This document shows positions 1 to 12,890 of a stretch of DNA of 64,000 nt, piece after piece. The notes beneath the pieces were generated by a model. That model worked only from the letters and a program-made list of their open reading frames with translations. It was not told the origin of the DNA and did not search any database. Positions within the stretch are counted from its first letter, which is position 1, and the number at the start of each line of letters is the position of its first letter. The DNA comes from Callorhinus ursinus (taxonomy: Eukaryota > Chordata > Mammalia > Carnivora > Otariidae). The position numbers and the translations under genes were made by a program. The stretch spans positions 14,598,151 through 14,662,150 of the forward strand of contig NW_020313285.1 of NCBI RefSeq assembly GCF_003265705.1. The letters are read 5' to 3'.

Positions 1-395
1 GGGGGGGGCTGGGTGATAGACATTGGGGAGGGTATGTGCTATGGTGAGTGCTGTGAATTGTGTAAGACTGATGAATCACAGACCTGTACCTCTGAAACAA
101 ATAATACATTATACGTTTAAAAAAAAAAAGAAGAAGATAGTAGGAAGGGAAAAATGAAGGGGGGAAATCGGAGGGGGAGACGAACCATGAGAGACTATGG
201 ACTCTGAGAAACCAACTGAGGGTTCTAGAGGGGAGGGGCTGGGGGGTGGGCTAGCCTGGTGATGGGTATTAAAGAGGGCACGTACTGCATGGAGCACTGG
301 GTGTTATATGCAAACAATGAATCATGGAACACTACATCAAAAACTAATGATGTAATGTATGGTGATTAACATAATAAAATTTAAAAAAGAAAAGT
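1..395 (+). mobile_element. L1 3' end, carnivore type, two-module 3' UTR
   Basis: The sequence matches a second copy in this window (36912-37437) over almost its full length. It has a first module ending in an A-rich GAAGAAG stretch near 135. A second related module ends with ATGGTGATTAACATAATAAAA. It is cut by the window edge on the 5' side. The A-rich end on the right gives a + strand orientation. Confidence 0.85.
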
Positions 396-544
396 AGGTT
401 ATGAAATTATACATGCCATATGATCACATCTATGTACAAATAAAAGATTGAAAGTAAGTATATAAAAATATTAATAGTGACTCGTGATTTTGGAAACAAG
501 GGTATTTTTTGATAACTTTTTTATGGTTCTCAAATTTTGTAAAT

Positions 545-3500
545 AATTTTTTTAAAATTTTTACTCAGTTTATTTAAACTAAAAGCAAAAAACAAAACAA
601 CCCAAAAGTTCACCCAGTTCTTCCACTCCTTACCCAATGCTTCTTACAACCATTAATATGTTCTATAGCTCTATGAGCTTGGTTTTCTGTTTTTGTTTGT
701 TTGTTCATTTTGGGGTTCCACATATAAAAGAGATCACACAGTATTTGTCTTTCTTTCTCTGACTTATTTCACTTAGCATAATGCCTTCAAGGTTCATCCA
801 TGTTGTCACAGATGTCAAGATTTCATTTTTTTTATTGCTGAATAATATTCCATTGTATGTATATGCCACATCTTCTTTATCCATTTATTTGTCAATGGGC
901 ACTTAGGTTGTTTCCATATCTTGGCTATTGTAAATAATGCTGCAGTGAATATGGGGGTACATATATCTTTTCAAGTTAGAATTTTTGTTTTCTCTAGTAG
1001 ATACCCTGAAGTAGAATTGCTGGATCATATGGTATCCTATTTTTAACTTTTTGAAGAACCTTCATACTGTTTTCCAAAATGACTACACCAATTTACTTTC
1101 CTACCAATAATGCATGGGGTACCCTTTTGTCTGCATCCTTGCCAATACTTGATATTTCTTGTCTTTTTGAGAACAACCATTCCAACAGGTATGAGGTGAT
1201 GTCTCATTGTGTTTTTGATTTGCATTTCCCTGATGATTAATGATGTTGAGCATCTTTCCATGTACCATTTGGCCATCTGTATGTCTTCTTTGGAAAAATG
1301 TCTATTCAGATCTTACCATTTTTTAATCAGAGTGATTTTTTGCTCTTGAGTTGTATGAGTGCTTTGTTATTTTGGATGTTAGCCCCTTATCCAGATATAT
1401 GATTTACAATTATTTTCTCCCACTCAGCAAGTTGCCTTTTTCTTTCATTCATCATTTCCTTTGCTGTGTAGAAGCTTTTTAGTTTGATGCAGTCCCACTT
1501 GCTTATTTTTGCTTTTGTTGCTTTGCTTTTGGTTTTGTATTCAAAAAATCATTGCCAAGACCTACAAGGAACTTACTGCCTGTGTTTTCTTCTAGGAAGT
1601 GTATGGTTTCAGATCTTACTTTTCATAACTTTAATCCATTTTAAGTTAGCTTTTGTGTATGGTGTCAATGGTTCAGTTTCATTCTATGGCATGTAGCTGT
1701 CCAGTGTTCTCAACATCATTTATTGAAGAGACTGTCCTTTCCCCATTGTATATTCTTGCCTCTTTTGTCATAAATTTTCTATTTGTTTTTGAGCTTTCTG
1801 TTCTGTTCCATTGATCTGTGTATCTGTTTTTATGCCAATACCATACTGTTAATGTAGCTTTTTAATGTACTTTGAAATCAGGAAGCATGCCTCCAGTTTA
1901 GATCTCCTTTCTCAAGATTGCTTTGGCTATCTGGGATCTTTTGAAATTCCATACAAATTTTAGGACTGTTTGTTTTTGTTCTGTGAAAAATGCCATTGGA
2001 ATTTTGATAGGTGTTGCATTGAATCTCTTTATTGCTTTGGGTAGTATGGACGTTTTAACAATATCAGTTCTTCCAAAATGTGAGCATGGAAAATCTATCC
2101 GTTTGTTTGTGTCTTCTTTAATTTCTTTTATTAATGTCTTGCTGTTTTCAATATACAGGACTTTTATCTCCTTAGTTAAATTTATTCCTGGGTGTTTTAT
2201 TCTTTTTCATGTAATTGTAAATGGGATTTCTCTTTATGATAGCTGGTTATTAGTGAAAAGAAACTCAATAGATTTTGTATATTGATTTTTGTGCCCTGCA
2301 ACTTTACTGAATTCATTTATTAATTCTAATAGTTTTTTGATAGAATCTTTAGGGTTTTCTATAGATTATACCATGTCATCCGCAGATAGTGACAGTTTTA
2401 CTTTTTCCTTTCCAAGTTGAATGACTTTTATTTCATTTTCTTGCCTAATTGCTCTGGCTAAGTCTTCCAGTGCTATCTGAATAAAAGTGTGAGAGTGGGC
2501 ATCCTTGTCTTGTTCATAATCGTAAAGGAAAAGCTTTCAGCTTTTCACTGTTTAGTATGATGTTAGCTCTGGGCTTGTCACATATGACCTTTGTTATGTT
2601 GAGGTATGTTCCCTCTATTCCCACTTTGTGGAGATTTTTATCATAAAAGGGTGTTGAATCATCTTGCTTCCCTGGAATAAATCTTACTTGATCATGATGA
2701 ATTAATCTTTTAATGTATTGTTGAATTTGGTTTGCTAATATTTTGTTGAGGATTTTTGCATCTGTTTAGATCAGGGATAGTGATCTGTAATTTTCTTATT
2801 TTGTGGCATCTTTTTTTTTTCTGGTATCAGAGCAATGCTGGCTTCTAAAATGTATTTGGAAGAGTCACCCTCTCTTCTATTTTTAGAAAAGTTTGAGGAT
2901 TGGTATTAATTCCTTGAATATTTAGTAGAACTCACCAGTGAAACCATCTAGTCTGAGAATTTTGTTGTTGGAAGGTTACTGATCACCAACTCCAGTACTC
3001 CAATTACTCCACAACTCCATTACTCCTTGCTAGTAATTGGTCTGTTCAGATTTTCTGTTTTATCATGATTCAGTCTTGATGGGTTGTGTGTTTATGGGAA
3101 TTTATCCATTTCTTCTAGGTTATCCAATTTATTGGCACAGAATTAATTGTTCATTGTGGTCTCCTGATCCTTTGTATTTCTGTGGTATCAGTTATAACAA
3201 CTCTTTTGTTTCTGATTTTTTTTATTTGAGTCCTCTCTCTTTTCTTGGTGAGTCTAGGTAAATGTTTGTCAGGTTTTCTTTTTATCTTTTCTGTTGTCTT
3301 TTTAGTCCCTATTTCATTTATTTCAGTTTTTGAGGTAGACATTGATAGCTATGAACTTCCCTCTTAGAACTACTTTTGCTGCATCCATAAATTTTGGTAT
3401 GTTACATTTCATTTTCATTTTTCTCAAGGTATTCTTTTTAATTTACCTTTTGATTTCTTCTTTGACCTACTGACATGTTGTTTTATCTCTACATGTGTGA

Positions 3501-4045
3501 ACTTTCCAGTTTTCTTCATGTAATTAATTTCTGATTACATACCATTCTGGTCAGAAAAGATACTTGATATGATTTTAATCTTCTTAAATGTATTAAGAAT
3601 CATTTTGTGACCCAACATAAAATCTTAGAAAATGTTCCATGTACACTTAAAAAAAAAAAAGTGACTCTTTTGCTTTAGATGGAATCTTCTATAAATATAT
3701 GTTAAGTCTATCTGTTCTAACATGTTGTTTAAGGCCAATATTTCCTTATTAATTTTCTGTCTGGATGATCTATCCATTGATGTAAGTGAGGTATTAAAAT
3801 TCCCTACTATTACTGCATTTCTATTTTTCCCTTTAGGCCTATTAATATTTGCTTTATATATTTAGGTGTTCCTATGTTAAGTGTGTAAATATTTACAAAT
3901 GTCACATACTCTTATTGGATTGACCCCTTTATCATTATGTATTGCCCTTCTTTCTCTCTTATTACAGTTTTTGTTTTAAAGTCTACTTTGTCTGATATAA
4001 GTATAGCTACTCCAGCTTTCTTTTGGCTTAAGAATTTACTACCTT
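545..4045 (-). mobile_element. 5'-truncated L1 (3' UTR plus most of ORF2), antisense
   Basis: Read on the minus strand this is an old LINE-1. The left part (about 590-1400) is the 3' UTR and end of ORF2. The reverse-transcriptase region follows, with the ADDM active-site codons on the complement of 2372-2383. The endonuclease region lies near 3800-4030. Several in-frame stops, including one just after ADDM, show it is dead. Open frames on the + strand here, such as 1923-2285, are antisense shadows. Confidence 0.9.
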
Positions 4046-5030
4046 AAAGTAAAACAAACAAACAAAAGATTATAGAAATTATGATGTGGTAGAGAAACTT
4101 GAAAATACTATTGATAAGCAGAGAAGTGTTTAGTTAACTGGTATCGATTAATAACAGTCAATACATGATGATATACTATCAATAGAATTCTAATGATCAC
4201 ATGATATTTAGAGCTAAAGCAGTCTCAGAAGGATTACTTTTAGCCATAGTGTTAAGAGCACGGTGACCTTTCATGCTAAGTGTGCTAACTTACAGGATAA
4301 ATTAGAACCTCAGTCAGAACTATAAACTGCCTTAGCACTTATGTTCTTACTAATGAAAAGCACATTTGAAGTAGCACTGGATCTGCTCCAGTGATTAATA
4401 CCATGGATTTTCCATCTCTTCTGAATCTCTAAGGAGGAGTAAAACGTGCAGCTATATTGGTTTCTCCCTCTGTGTTTTATGTAACTTTAAGGCTCCATAA
4501 AAATATTTCCATGCACCCTAGAGAAATAATAATAGATTTTTTAAAAGAAATCATGTGTTTTGTGTGTCTGCCCTTCCCCCAGTCACCTCTAGATCCAGTT
4601 GCAACACCACACCAAATTGGTTTCAGAGCTTGACAACTAATACAGAAACATTTCACAAGCTCACAGTGTCTGGAAAAAAAAAGTTCATTGTCATTCAGAC
4701 CCACACAACATTTTCCTGGGACTATGGATGGGTACCATACTTTTTGTGATGGGTTAAAGAATGCCTTTGGAATGTGAATACCAATTCTTCATGACCCACC
4801 AAAGATTTGCAACTCTCTCATGAACATTCTCAGTTTTATAGGTGGTCAGAGAGGAAAACTCTAATCAACATTATAATTTCAAGACTGCGGATGGCTGTGC
4901 AGTATGTCATCATTCCAAGCCTGCAGATACCTCTTTGATGAACAGTTTTGATGAGTCCTTTATCAGACTGCTGGTTAGTGTGAGACAGAAGACCAAGTAA
5001 AGGTCATGAAGTTCAGAAAGCAAGGGTTGA
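4046..5030. other. Unassigned AT-rich intronic sequence
   Basis: Nothing recognisable was found: no clear repeat family, no splice-flanked open frame and no RNA gene. The open frames at 4477-4749 overlap on opposite strands and look like chance. Confidence 0.5.
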
Positions 5031-5279
5031 TATGCTCAATTCATTCTTGTATTCACTCAACAAATGGTTATGGAGTGCCCCCCTCTGTCCCAGGTGCTGA
5101 TCTCAGTGCTGGGAACATGGCTGCAAACAAAAAAGCAAAATCCATTCCTCACAGAGCTTGTATTCACTTGCATTATTACTGTGGATACATCTCAGAAGTT
5201 TTTAATTCCATGAAGACTTGGTTGGGCCACATACTTAGTGCATGATTAGCCCAGCATCTTTGAAAAAATAATTTTGGAA

Positions 5280-5425
5280 ACATTTGCATCAGAATCACTT
5301 AGGATACCTTTTTAAAAAACCAGAATCAGACTTTCTGCACACAAGGCCTGAAATCTGCATTTTTAACAAGCACCCTCCCACCCCCACTAGCTGCTTCTTC
5401 ACACTGCTGTTTAAAAACCACTGAT
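5280..5425 (+). mobile_element. MER5-like (hAT/Charlie) relic
   Basis: It carries the paired motifs of MER5: a CATCAGAATCAC left part, a centre with ATCTGCATTTTTAACAAGC, and a right end with TTTAAAAACCACTG. It is diverged. The assignment is from memory of the family. Confidence 0.6.
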
Positions 5426-5473
5426 CCAAGAGGATAGAGCTTATGTTAAGTGTTCTTAATACATGCACACACA

Positions 5474-5510
5474 AATAATAATAAATAATAATAATATAAT
5501 AATAATAATG
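5474..5510 (+). repeat. (AAT)n microsatellite
   Basis: Tandem ATA/AAT units with one phase shift. It lies just upstream of old L1 3' sequence. Confidence 0.9.
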
Positions 5511-5539
5511 GTGAGGTGATGGGAGGAAATTCTAGGAGG

Positions 5540-5670
5540 TAATGGATGATACATGTCTGTGGCCTTGATGGTGGTGATGATTTCATGTGTGTATACTTAT
5601 CCCCAAACTCCTCAAATTCTATACATTAAATATATACAACTTCTTACCTGTTGGTCATACCTCAATTCAG
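5540..5670 (+). mobile_element. Old L1M 3' end
   Basis: The order GATTTCATGTGTGTATAC, a TCAAATTCTATACATTAAATAT stretch and a TCATACCTCAAT end matches the 3' UTR end of mid-age L1s in the sense direction. Confidence 0.55.
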
Positions 5671-6365
5671 TGGTTCCAATTTTTTAAAAATTTAAAGTTT
5701 TTAAAAATAAAAACCACTGGTTCAGGCATTTATTTCTAATATTTTTTATGAAGAAATAAAGAGAGCAAAATATTTGAGGCCAGAGTAATTTGCAAACCTT
5801 GTGACCATAACCAAAATTGTTGCCATGCCATGAAAGGTGTGGTCTTCCCATTCTAACACTCTGTATTCAGAAAGAAGCAGCTGCAAACTGACTATATTAA
5901 TGATGTCCAGAGCACATATTAAAAATTAAATAAAATATGCTTAACAGCATGTTTTAATACTCTAATAAATTTCATCCTTTTTCTCCTTCCTGTAATTTTT
6001 ATAGATATTTTTGTGTTGAGGTTTGTTTTTTTTTTTCTTTGCCAAAGAGCATTTTAAATTTTTCCTATCAGTTCTATGATGGTGAGCAAGAGGGGGAGAG
6101 TTATTTAAGTTCCTAATCAATGCTCTTTTGCTAACATTGAAGGTAAATAAATAATTAAAAATCACAGATGGAATACTTACAATTAAAATTACAGATATAG
6201 CAATAGACATAAAAGTTTCCTATAAAAGCAGCAAATAAAAGAATCACAGCTGTTGTTTAAAGCTGTTTTGGGAAGAAATATGAAGTCAACTTGATTGATA
6301 ATGTTTAATACCCTTTGAACATCTGTTAAAAGCTCTTCTTTCATTTTTGGTAATGTAGGGGAGGA
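5671..6365. other. Unassigned intronic sequence
   Basis: AT-rich sequence with no recognised family. The minus-strand open frames at 5962-6479 lack family resemblance and run into the repeat-like block that follows. Confidence 0.45.
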
Positions 6366-6367
6366 AA

Positions 6368-6897
6368 AATAATTTCTTACCACCCTTCCAGGTTCTTGAC
6401 TAAGACACCCCCCCCAAAATAAAAGATTCATAGGAGAAAAACAAACAAGTTTAATAACATGTTTACATCCTGTATACATGGGAGAAACCTAGGAAAACTA
6501 ACTCCCCAAAATGGCCCAAGCCACCACCTTAAATACCATCTTCAGCTGAAGACAAAAATAAGATGTTGGGGGTTTGGGGGAAGACCAGTTATGGGAAGTT
6601 ACTAAGAAAAGCACAATAAACAAAGGTAAAGTTCCTTAAGTCATTACCTTCCCCACTGATGAGTTTCCAGAGATTTAGTCATCCTTTTCTTCTTAGGACA
6701 GAGGGAGACATTCTTACAAATGGAGATTTCCCTTATAAATGTAAATTTCTCTTAAAAAGGCGGGGTAAATTCTAGTTGGTTTTCATAGCTTCTCCTGTGT
6801 CTGCTGTGTCTTAAAAATAACCAGTTCAAGATAATCCTTATGCCAAAGAGGTATATTTTGGGGTGACAAATTCTGCTCCCTTTCAATAATTTCTAAC
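6368..6897 (-). mobile_element. Possible solo LTR-like repeat, family not named
   Basis: Read on the minus strand, the block starts with an A/G-rich end followed by CACCCCAAAATATACCTC, a start typical of some old mammalian LTRs. Near-identical 13-base direct repeats flank it: AATAATTTCTTAC near 6368 and AATAATTTCTAAC near 6885. That is longer than an LTR duplication should be, so the class is unsure. Confidence 0.35.
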
Positions 6898-7199
6898 AAC
6901 TGAAGGAATTATTAAAAACTTTTTGGTGTAGCATAAGCAAAGAGTTTATATTCAGCGAAATATCATAAAATCCTTCTATGTGCATTTTCTATCTCCAATC
7001 AAATCAAAGACACCTCACTTATAAGCAACTTCTCATAAAAGAAAGTGCTCTACTTTTTTTGCCCCATCCTGGAGAGTGATCATTTTTAAGAAGAAATCCT
7101 GTGACATTATTCACCAGCTGTTTAAAGCTAAGCCTGTTTGTAGCCTGTATATACTCTCCTCCTAGTCATTTTGAACTCTGATATTTCATCAAAACATCA

Positions 7200-7530
7200 T
7201 TCTCTCTCAAGCCTTTAAGTTTTCCAAGTTCATTTTTCTGACCTGGAACATTTTCTGCCATTATCTCTTCTCTTTTACTTCCTACATTTTGATCCTTGAG
7301 ACCTCAGTTCATAATCCCCGGTTTGGAAAGCCTTTCCTCACTGCTCTGGAAGGTTAGTCCCTTTTTCACCCAGCTCCCTGCATGCAGGCTTCTACTTCAA
7401 CACACATTACTTTGTACTTCCTCACACTGTCTGCCCATGGAAAAGTCAAAGTCAGGCTTACTCATCATGGAACCTCCACAAAGGCTGGCTCCTTTGTCCA
7501 GCCTCTGGTGGGTCAGTATACTCTGGAGTT
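7200..7530 (+). mobile_element. L2 relic
   Basis: The series is typical of the L2 3' region: CTGGAACATTTTCTGCC, then GAGACCTCAGTTCA, then AAAGCCTTTCCTCACTG. It is diverged and ends before the tetranucleotide repeat. Confidence 0.6.
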
Positions 7531-7592
7531 TCTAGTAAAGTTTCTTGCAAACTTTAGCCCATAGAGGTGTTTTGTTTGGTACATTCATTGTT

Positions 7593-7648
7593 GGTCGGTC
7601 GAGTGGTTGGTTGGTTGGTTGGTGATTGACTGATTGATTGATTGATTG
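7593..7648 (+). repeat. Compound (TTGG)n-(GATT)n microsatellite
   Basis: Four to five TTGG units pass directly into five GATT units. Confidence 0.9.
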
Positions 7649-7985
7649 TACCTCATATTTGAACATTAGATGATTGCACATGCCATACAAATCTGGCTTT
7701 CTGGCTGTTTCTACAAGTCAGAAGATACGGCAACATCAGGCCTAACAGATTGGAGCTTAAGCAAGAGTTGCCCTTTAAAGTAGGACAAATACCTTTTCTC
7801 TTAATCCCCTTAATCCATTTGCTCCTGACCCTAATGGAATTTGTGTCCCACCCCCTGATTTAAATCCTAGATGTCTTAGAATAGAGTGCAAACCATCAAA
7901 TATCTAATCCAAGTGTATATCTAGAGTTATCTCAATAAACCCTCATATGCTCTTACTTTCCCCTTTCAGAATGTCTCAGAGTTTT

Positions 7986-8186
7986 GTTTTGTTTTTTAAG
8001 GATTTATTTATTTGACAAAAAGAGAGAAAGCAGGGGGAGGGGTAGCAGGAGAGGGAGAGAAATGCTCAAGCAGACTCCCCACTGAGTGCAGAGCCCACGT
8101 GGGTTTCAGTCTCAGGACCCTGAAATCATGGCCTCAGCCAAAATCGAGAGGCAGATGCTTAACCGATGGAGCCATCCAGGTTCCCC
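7986..8186 (-). mobile_element. Can-SINE
   Basis: Antisense copy with a T-rich tail at the left and a degraded GCCATCCAGGTTCCCC head at the right. Imperfect flanking repeats (TCTCAGAGTTTT and TCTCAGAGCTTT) mark the insertion. The 162-codon open frame from 8012 starts inside this element and is not a gene. Confidence 0.9.
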
Positions 8187-8936
8187 TATCTCAGAGCTTT
8201 CTTAAACATCATGTTTCTCTGTATCTATCCAGCCAGCCTCAGAAACAAAAAGGAACTCAAGGGGTTCGCCGCTTGGAGTGCATTAAATTGAATACAACTC
8301 AAGGAAGTGTTGAAAGCAAAGAACTTTCATTACTTATTACAAGTAGGGAGACAGGGAAAGAACACTCAAAGCACTGTGTTTCCCTGGAGTTAGTACAGGA
8401 AGCTTTTATTCAGTGTACTGGGGACGGGGACTGGGAGTTTCTACACATTTTAGGAACATACACATCTGCTAGGCATTCCAGTTCAACTACACACGCCTAG
8501 CATGTCAGAATGCTAGCACATACATCGTACCTATGTTTAAAAAATGGCAGAAAACCCCACCCATAGGAGGAGATCTTTTGATTATAATGACCTACGAATG
8601 ATTTCAGGGCAACCGGGGGCCTTCTGCTGAGGTCCTCAGCTCCAAACCAATTCAGACTGGCTCACACAAGGGGCTTTCAGGTGAAACACCCAGCTGGGCG
8701 TCTCCTTGGTGGGAACTGCAGTTTCTGCTAAACAAAACACATTTCTTCCTACCTCTTGTTCCTTCCTCTTCCACCTTCCTACTAGTAGCTTTCAGCCCTC
8801 TGATTTGAGTAACTTCTTGCATCCGAGCTGACAGCATTGTGATTATTCGCACATGTCCAGTGTTCACTCTTTGGATTGAGAGTATGTCTCTCTCCTTTCT
8901 GAATGTTATATAGCACATCGATGTTCAATAAATAGT
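8187..8936. other. Unassigned sequence, possibly LTR-derived in part
   Basis: No coding signal. The part at 8270-8560 has the texture of an old LTR, but I cannot name a family. 8600-8930 looks single-copy. Confidence 0.35.
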
Positions 8937-9268
8937 AAAACCATGTCTCATTTTATTGTGCTTCCCAGATAACTGCATTTTTTACAAAAGGAAGGTTTGT
9001 GGCAACCCTACATAGAGCAAATCCATCAGCACTGGTGACCTAATAGCATTTGCTCACTTTGTATCTCTGTGTCAATAAAGTATTTTTAAATTTGGTATGT
9101 ACATGTTTTCATAGACATATTGTACACTTAACAGACTCCAGTATAATGTAAACATAAGTTTTATATGCACCGGAAAACCAAAAAGTTAATTTGACTTGCT
9201 TTATTGCAATATTTGCTCTACTGCAGTAGTCTGGACCTAAACCTACCGTATCTCCGGGGAATGCCTAA
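8937..9268 (+). mobile_element. Internally deleted Tigger1-type DNA transposon
   Basis: The left end (CATGTCTCATTTTATTGTGC onward, with GGTTTGTGGCAACCCT) is joined near 9073 directly to the right end (AATAAAGTATTTTT through CGTATCTCC and ATGCCT). The whole transposase gene is missing, as in non-autonomous derivatives of pogo-like elements. Confidence 0.8.
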
Positions 9269-9484
9269 AATGTGTAAATTAAGTAACTTTGACATGAAGT
9301 GTCTATGTGGTATTGCTGTATAATTCTCAGATTAAATTCTTTCCTATTCAGTATCCTATCTAGCAGAAGGAATTAAAGTTATTGTTAGGAGAGTGAGATA
9401 AAACAATACAACTACTCAGGGAGCTGGAGATCTTCCTGAGGAGACAGAATTGCATAGAAACTGATTAAGGCTCTGCTACCAAAA

Positions 9485-9615
9485 CTCTAACTTGCATGCA
9501 GATCATTTGGGGATCTTGTTAAACCGCAGCTTCTTACTCAGTCAGTCCAGGGTGGGACCTGAGAATCTGCATTTCTAACAAGCTCCAAGGTGATGCTCAT
9601 GCTGACCCCTTGAAC
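9485..9615 (+). mobile_element. MER5-like relic
   Basis: It contains CTTGTTAAACCGCAG, then CCAGGGTGGGACCTGAGAAT and CTGCATTTCTAACAAGCTCC. This is the typical two-half core of MER5. Confidence 0.7.
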
Positions 9616-9719
9616 AGCAATTCCAGCATATTTGGTTCTGCCGTAGAGAATCTGAGGTTGGTTAAGCAGTAGACCGCTTCTCTGGGACACATGATAATCT
9701 GAAGAAAGGGCTGTGGGAG

Positions 9720-11040
9720 GCATTTCTGCGAGTTTACTTAACTTTGGCTTTAACTATTCATTGTGCCAAGAAAATGGAGTCCTGGACTCTGGATTAAGAG
9801 TTTGTCATGGGCCAACAGATTCCCTTTGTAGAGTAACTATGGGACCTTTACGTATTTAGGAATCCCTTACTCTGAAAGGGATAAAAGAGGGCCCTTTGAT
9901 TTCAGCTCAAGGGCAAGCCATCTGGCCCTCTCCTTGCGTAGTAATCAGGCTAATAGTCCCATTGGCTTCATTGGAGAAAGCATAGAATGGCACTTGAAAA
10001 TCTGTTCAGGGGCCTATTTTTAGACTCTGGCGGAACAGGAAGGACTGTTTATTTCACGTTTAATGCAACCTTCTACTTCAAACTAAAAATGTTTCTTTTC
10101 CTCTACTGAGTTTCTATCCAGTCTCCCAAAGAACCGTGCCAGCTTTGCATATCCCTATCCTCTAAGATGATTAACTGTTTAAAATTGAAAAGCCCTAAAA
10201 ATGCAAATCCTGCCACAGGCCCCTGGTGGGGTAAAAAGACAACTCAAATAAAATGTTTCCAGATGGTTTAGGCATTATGTTCTTTATATTCTCAAAGCAA
10301 GGGAGGAATCCTAAGCCGGACGAGTTAGTAAAAAGTCATTTTGAAGAATATTTAGCAGCTTTTATTTTCCAGAAGCCTGTGAAGGCCGCTGCATAATTCC
10401 TGGGGTACCATACATTAGTGACATTCTGCTAAACAGCTGTTCATCTCCGGTAGGAGCTGCCTTAGCAGAAGCCTGGTATGGCTCATGGAGGCTCTTGTTT
10501 TTGAATCGTTTATACTCCTAATCTATTTTGCAGTCTCAAAATGTTTTCTTAACCTGACAGTTTAGAATTTGAGAGCAAGCTGTGTCTGTTAATCCAAATC
10601 AGTGGTTCTATTGCATAAGAAGAGTGCAGTTATACCTTTATTAGTAATATTGAGTTTTTACAAAGAAGAATCTTGAGCTGTCAGATTTCTAACCATAGAC
10701 TACCTAGAATCATTTCCCCCCCCGAGCAATTTAGTCACTTCTTCTTCTGACATTCTCATAAAGTATATCCTCTACCTTTTAAGAAGAGAAATATTCAAGC
10801 TACTGCTTATTTGTATCTTTCAGTCACAAAATCTATAGAAATTATGTTGCTTCAAAATAGAGTATGAGCATGAACAAGTAATGTGTCTTGAGCAGGTGTA
10901 AGGTTGTTTATTTGGTTTCCCACTTTGAGCAAGATGAGGCCATTTTAGCATCTAGGACATGTTAGTCCCAAGGTACATTTGTCTTCTGTTGAATACACAT
11001 ATTTAGCATTTAAATACAACTTGCCTTTTCAAAGTGTTCT
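9720..11040. other. Single-copy-looking intronic sequence
   Basis: No transposon family is recognised over about 1.3 kb. There is no long open frame and no splice-bounded exon candidate that I can defend. It is moderately GC-balanced compared with its flanks, so it is a reasonable place to look for conserved non-coding elements. Confidence 0.5.
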
Positions 11041-11044
11041 GTGA

Positions 11045-11200
11045 ATACTAATTAGCATTTCTTCGCAGGATGCCTGTGAGATGGGTCAATATCATTATCG
11101 CCATTTTACAGATCAGAAAAATGGGATGGCAGAAGCTGAGTTGTTTGAATGAGGAAATATAGCAAGTCAAAGCCAACCAGGAATGGATTCGCTACACCAG
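11045..11200 (-). mobile_element. MIR relic
   Basis: The antisense MIR core is visible in a CATTATCGCCATTTTACAG stretch followed by an ATCAGAAAAATGGGATGG variant. Confidence 0.6.
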
Positions 11201-11848
11201 AGAGTATGGCACTCTCTTGAGTATAAGTGCTCCTCCACCCAGTGCTCAGAGGGCACTTATAAGTAGTAAATGCAAAAGATAGTTTTGCTTAAGCAACAAA
11301 AGGACAGATTATGAGAGAGTTTAATTGTTTACTGCATGAACTAGCTCTCTTATGTGTAAGCAAGCCATGTCACGTGGAGAGCTACTGACTAAAACCACGG
11401 AACAGACTTTGTGGCACCCATCTCTGTGACATTGTGGACATTGTTTTTAATTGCAAGGAAATACTTTTTATTTTGCAGCATATGATCTTAGAATGTACAA
11501 ACATCATTGCTATGACCCCTCTGAGGAGGTACTACCGGTCGCGGTTTGTGGATTTCAGAAATTAAGGCTTATAGGTTCAATGCCTTGTCCAGATCACTTA
11601 GCTGATTCGAGGTGAGGCTTAAATTCAAACACAAGTTCATGAATGGCTTACTTGTGGACCCCATACGTGCAGGTGATGAGGTTAAGTGTCAGTCTGGAGA
11701 GAGACTTTTATTGACAAGCTATCCAAGCATTGACTTCTCTCTCTCTTGTTCTAAACTGTGGCTCAGGTGAAGGCAGAAATAACAAGCACACCATGCTTAA
11801 GAACCCTGTGTAAATTAATAGCATGAAGGTTAGTTAAGAAAGTAAGGA

Positions 11849-12062
11849 GGGCGCCTGGGTGGCTTAGTTGGTTAAGCGTCTGCCTTTGGCTCAGGTCACG
11901 ATCCCAGGGTCCTGGGATCGGGTCCCGCATCAGGCTTCCTCCTCAGCAGAGAGCCTGCTTCTCCCTCTCCCTCAGCCTGCCACTCTGCCTCCTTGTGCTC
12001 TGTCTCTATTTCTGTCACATAGATAGATATCTAGATAGATAGATAGAAAAAGAAAAGAAAGA
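11849..12062 (+). mobile_element. Can-SINE
   Basis: Full-length sense copy: the GGGCGCCTGGGTGGCTTAG head, the body, then a tail with a short GATA microsatellite (12021-12046). Confidence 0.95.
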
Positions 12063-12890
12063 TACACTAAGTTTTCAAAAGGCCAAGAGGATGAGGCAAA
12101 TTAAATGCTGTGTCAATCAGGCCACGCTAAAGTGCTGCTGAGTGGTTAGTTTGGGTTATGGTCCTTTAAGAGTACTAAAATCCAACAGAAATGTGTTTAG
12201 AGGTGGGTGACTAGTGTGCCAATAGGATCTATTTAGATTGCATAGCAGCGGACCCAATTGATCATAGCCGTCTTTTACCTGAAAGGTACATGGAAGAAGG
12301 AATAGAATCTACGTTTGGCTTATTAAATAACAATATTCAGCCAAGTAAATTTAAGGATCTGATTGGCTTTCTTAAATGATTCATGAGTCAGGCAACACCC
12401 TGTCTAGCAAGTAGAGAAGCACTCTGAGGAGTTGCACAAAATAGAAGGTTTTTATAGACAGAGGATTAGGGCAAGAAAGTTATTAGCAAAAGAAAAGGAT
12501 TGCTCCAGAGACCCTGCTTATCATGCAGATTACCTCATCTTTCATTGGGGGATGGAGAGGACCTAAGTGACAGACTCGTAGGTACTGATGGAAAGAAAAA
12601 TTTTCCTGACTTGACCAGTGAAGGTCACATTTCTGGCAAAGAGTTGAAACTGCAAGTTGATTGGGGATTAAGCCCTGGTTTGATAACTCAGTCTAAGTGA
12701 CACGTTTTAATCCTGTGGTTTTATTTTTTTGGTAGGCACTAGAACACTACATGTTAGAATCAGCACCAGTGGTTAAGAGTTAAAAGGCCAGAGACTTTAG
12801 CAGAGAAAATTTTTCCGATGGTCAGCTCTGTCCAAGCAATAAGTCAGTTAAGCAGCGAGGTACTAAAGTCCTTTGACTGGTACGGTGAGT
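12063..12890. other. Unassigned sequence, possibly old LTR at 12330-12830
   Basis: 12330-12830 has a continuous character that suggests an old LTR or retroviral piece. No family could be named, and no coding signal is supported. Confidence 0.35.

Noticed and set aside
1923..2285. 120-codon plus-strand open frame
   Set aside because: It is the complement of L1 ORF2.
7593..7648. Short tandem units considered as a CRISPR-like array
   Set aside because: Units are four bases with no spacers; it is a microsatellite in a mammalian genome.
8012..8500. 162-codon plus-strand open frame
   Set aside because: Its first ~55 codons are antisense Can-SINE; the rest has no family support.
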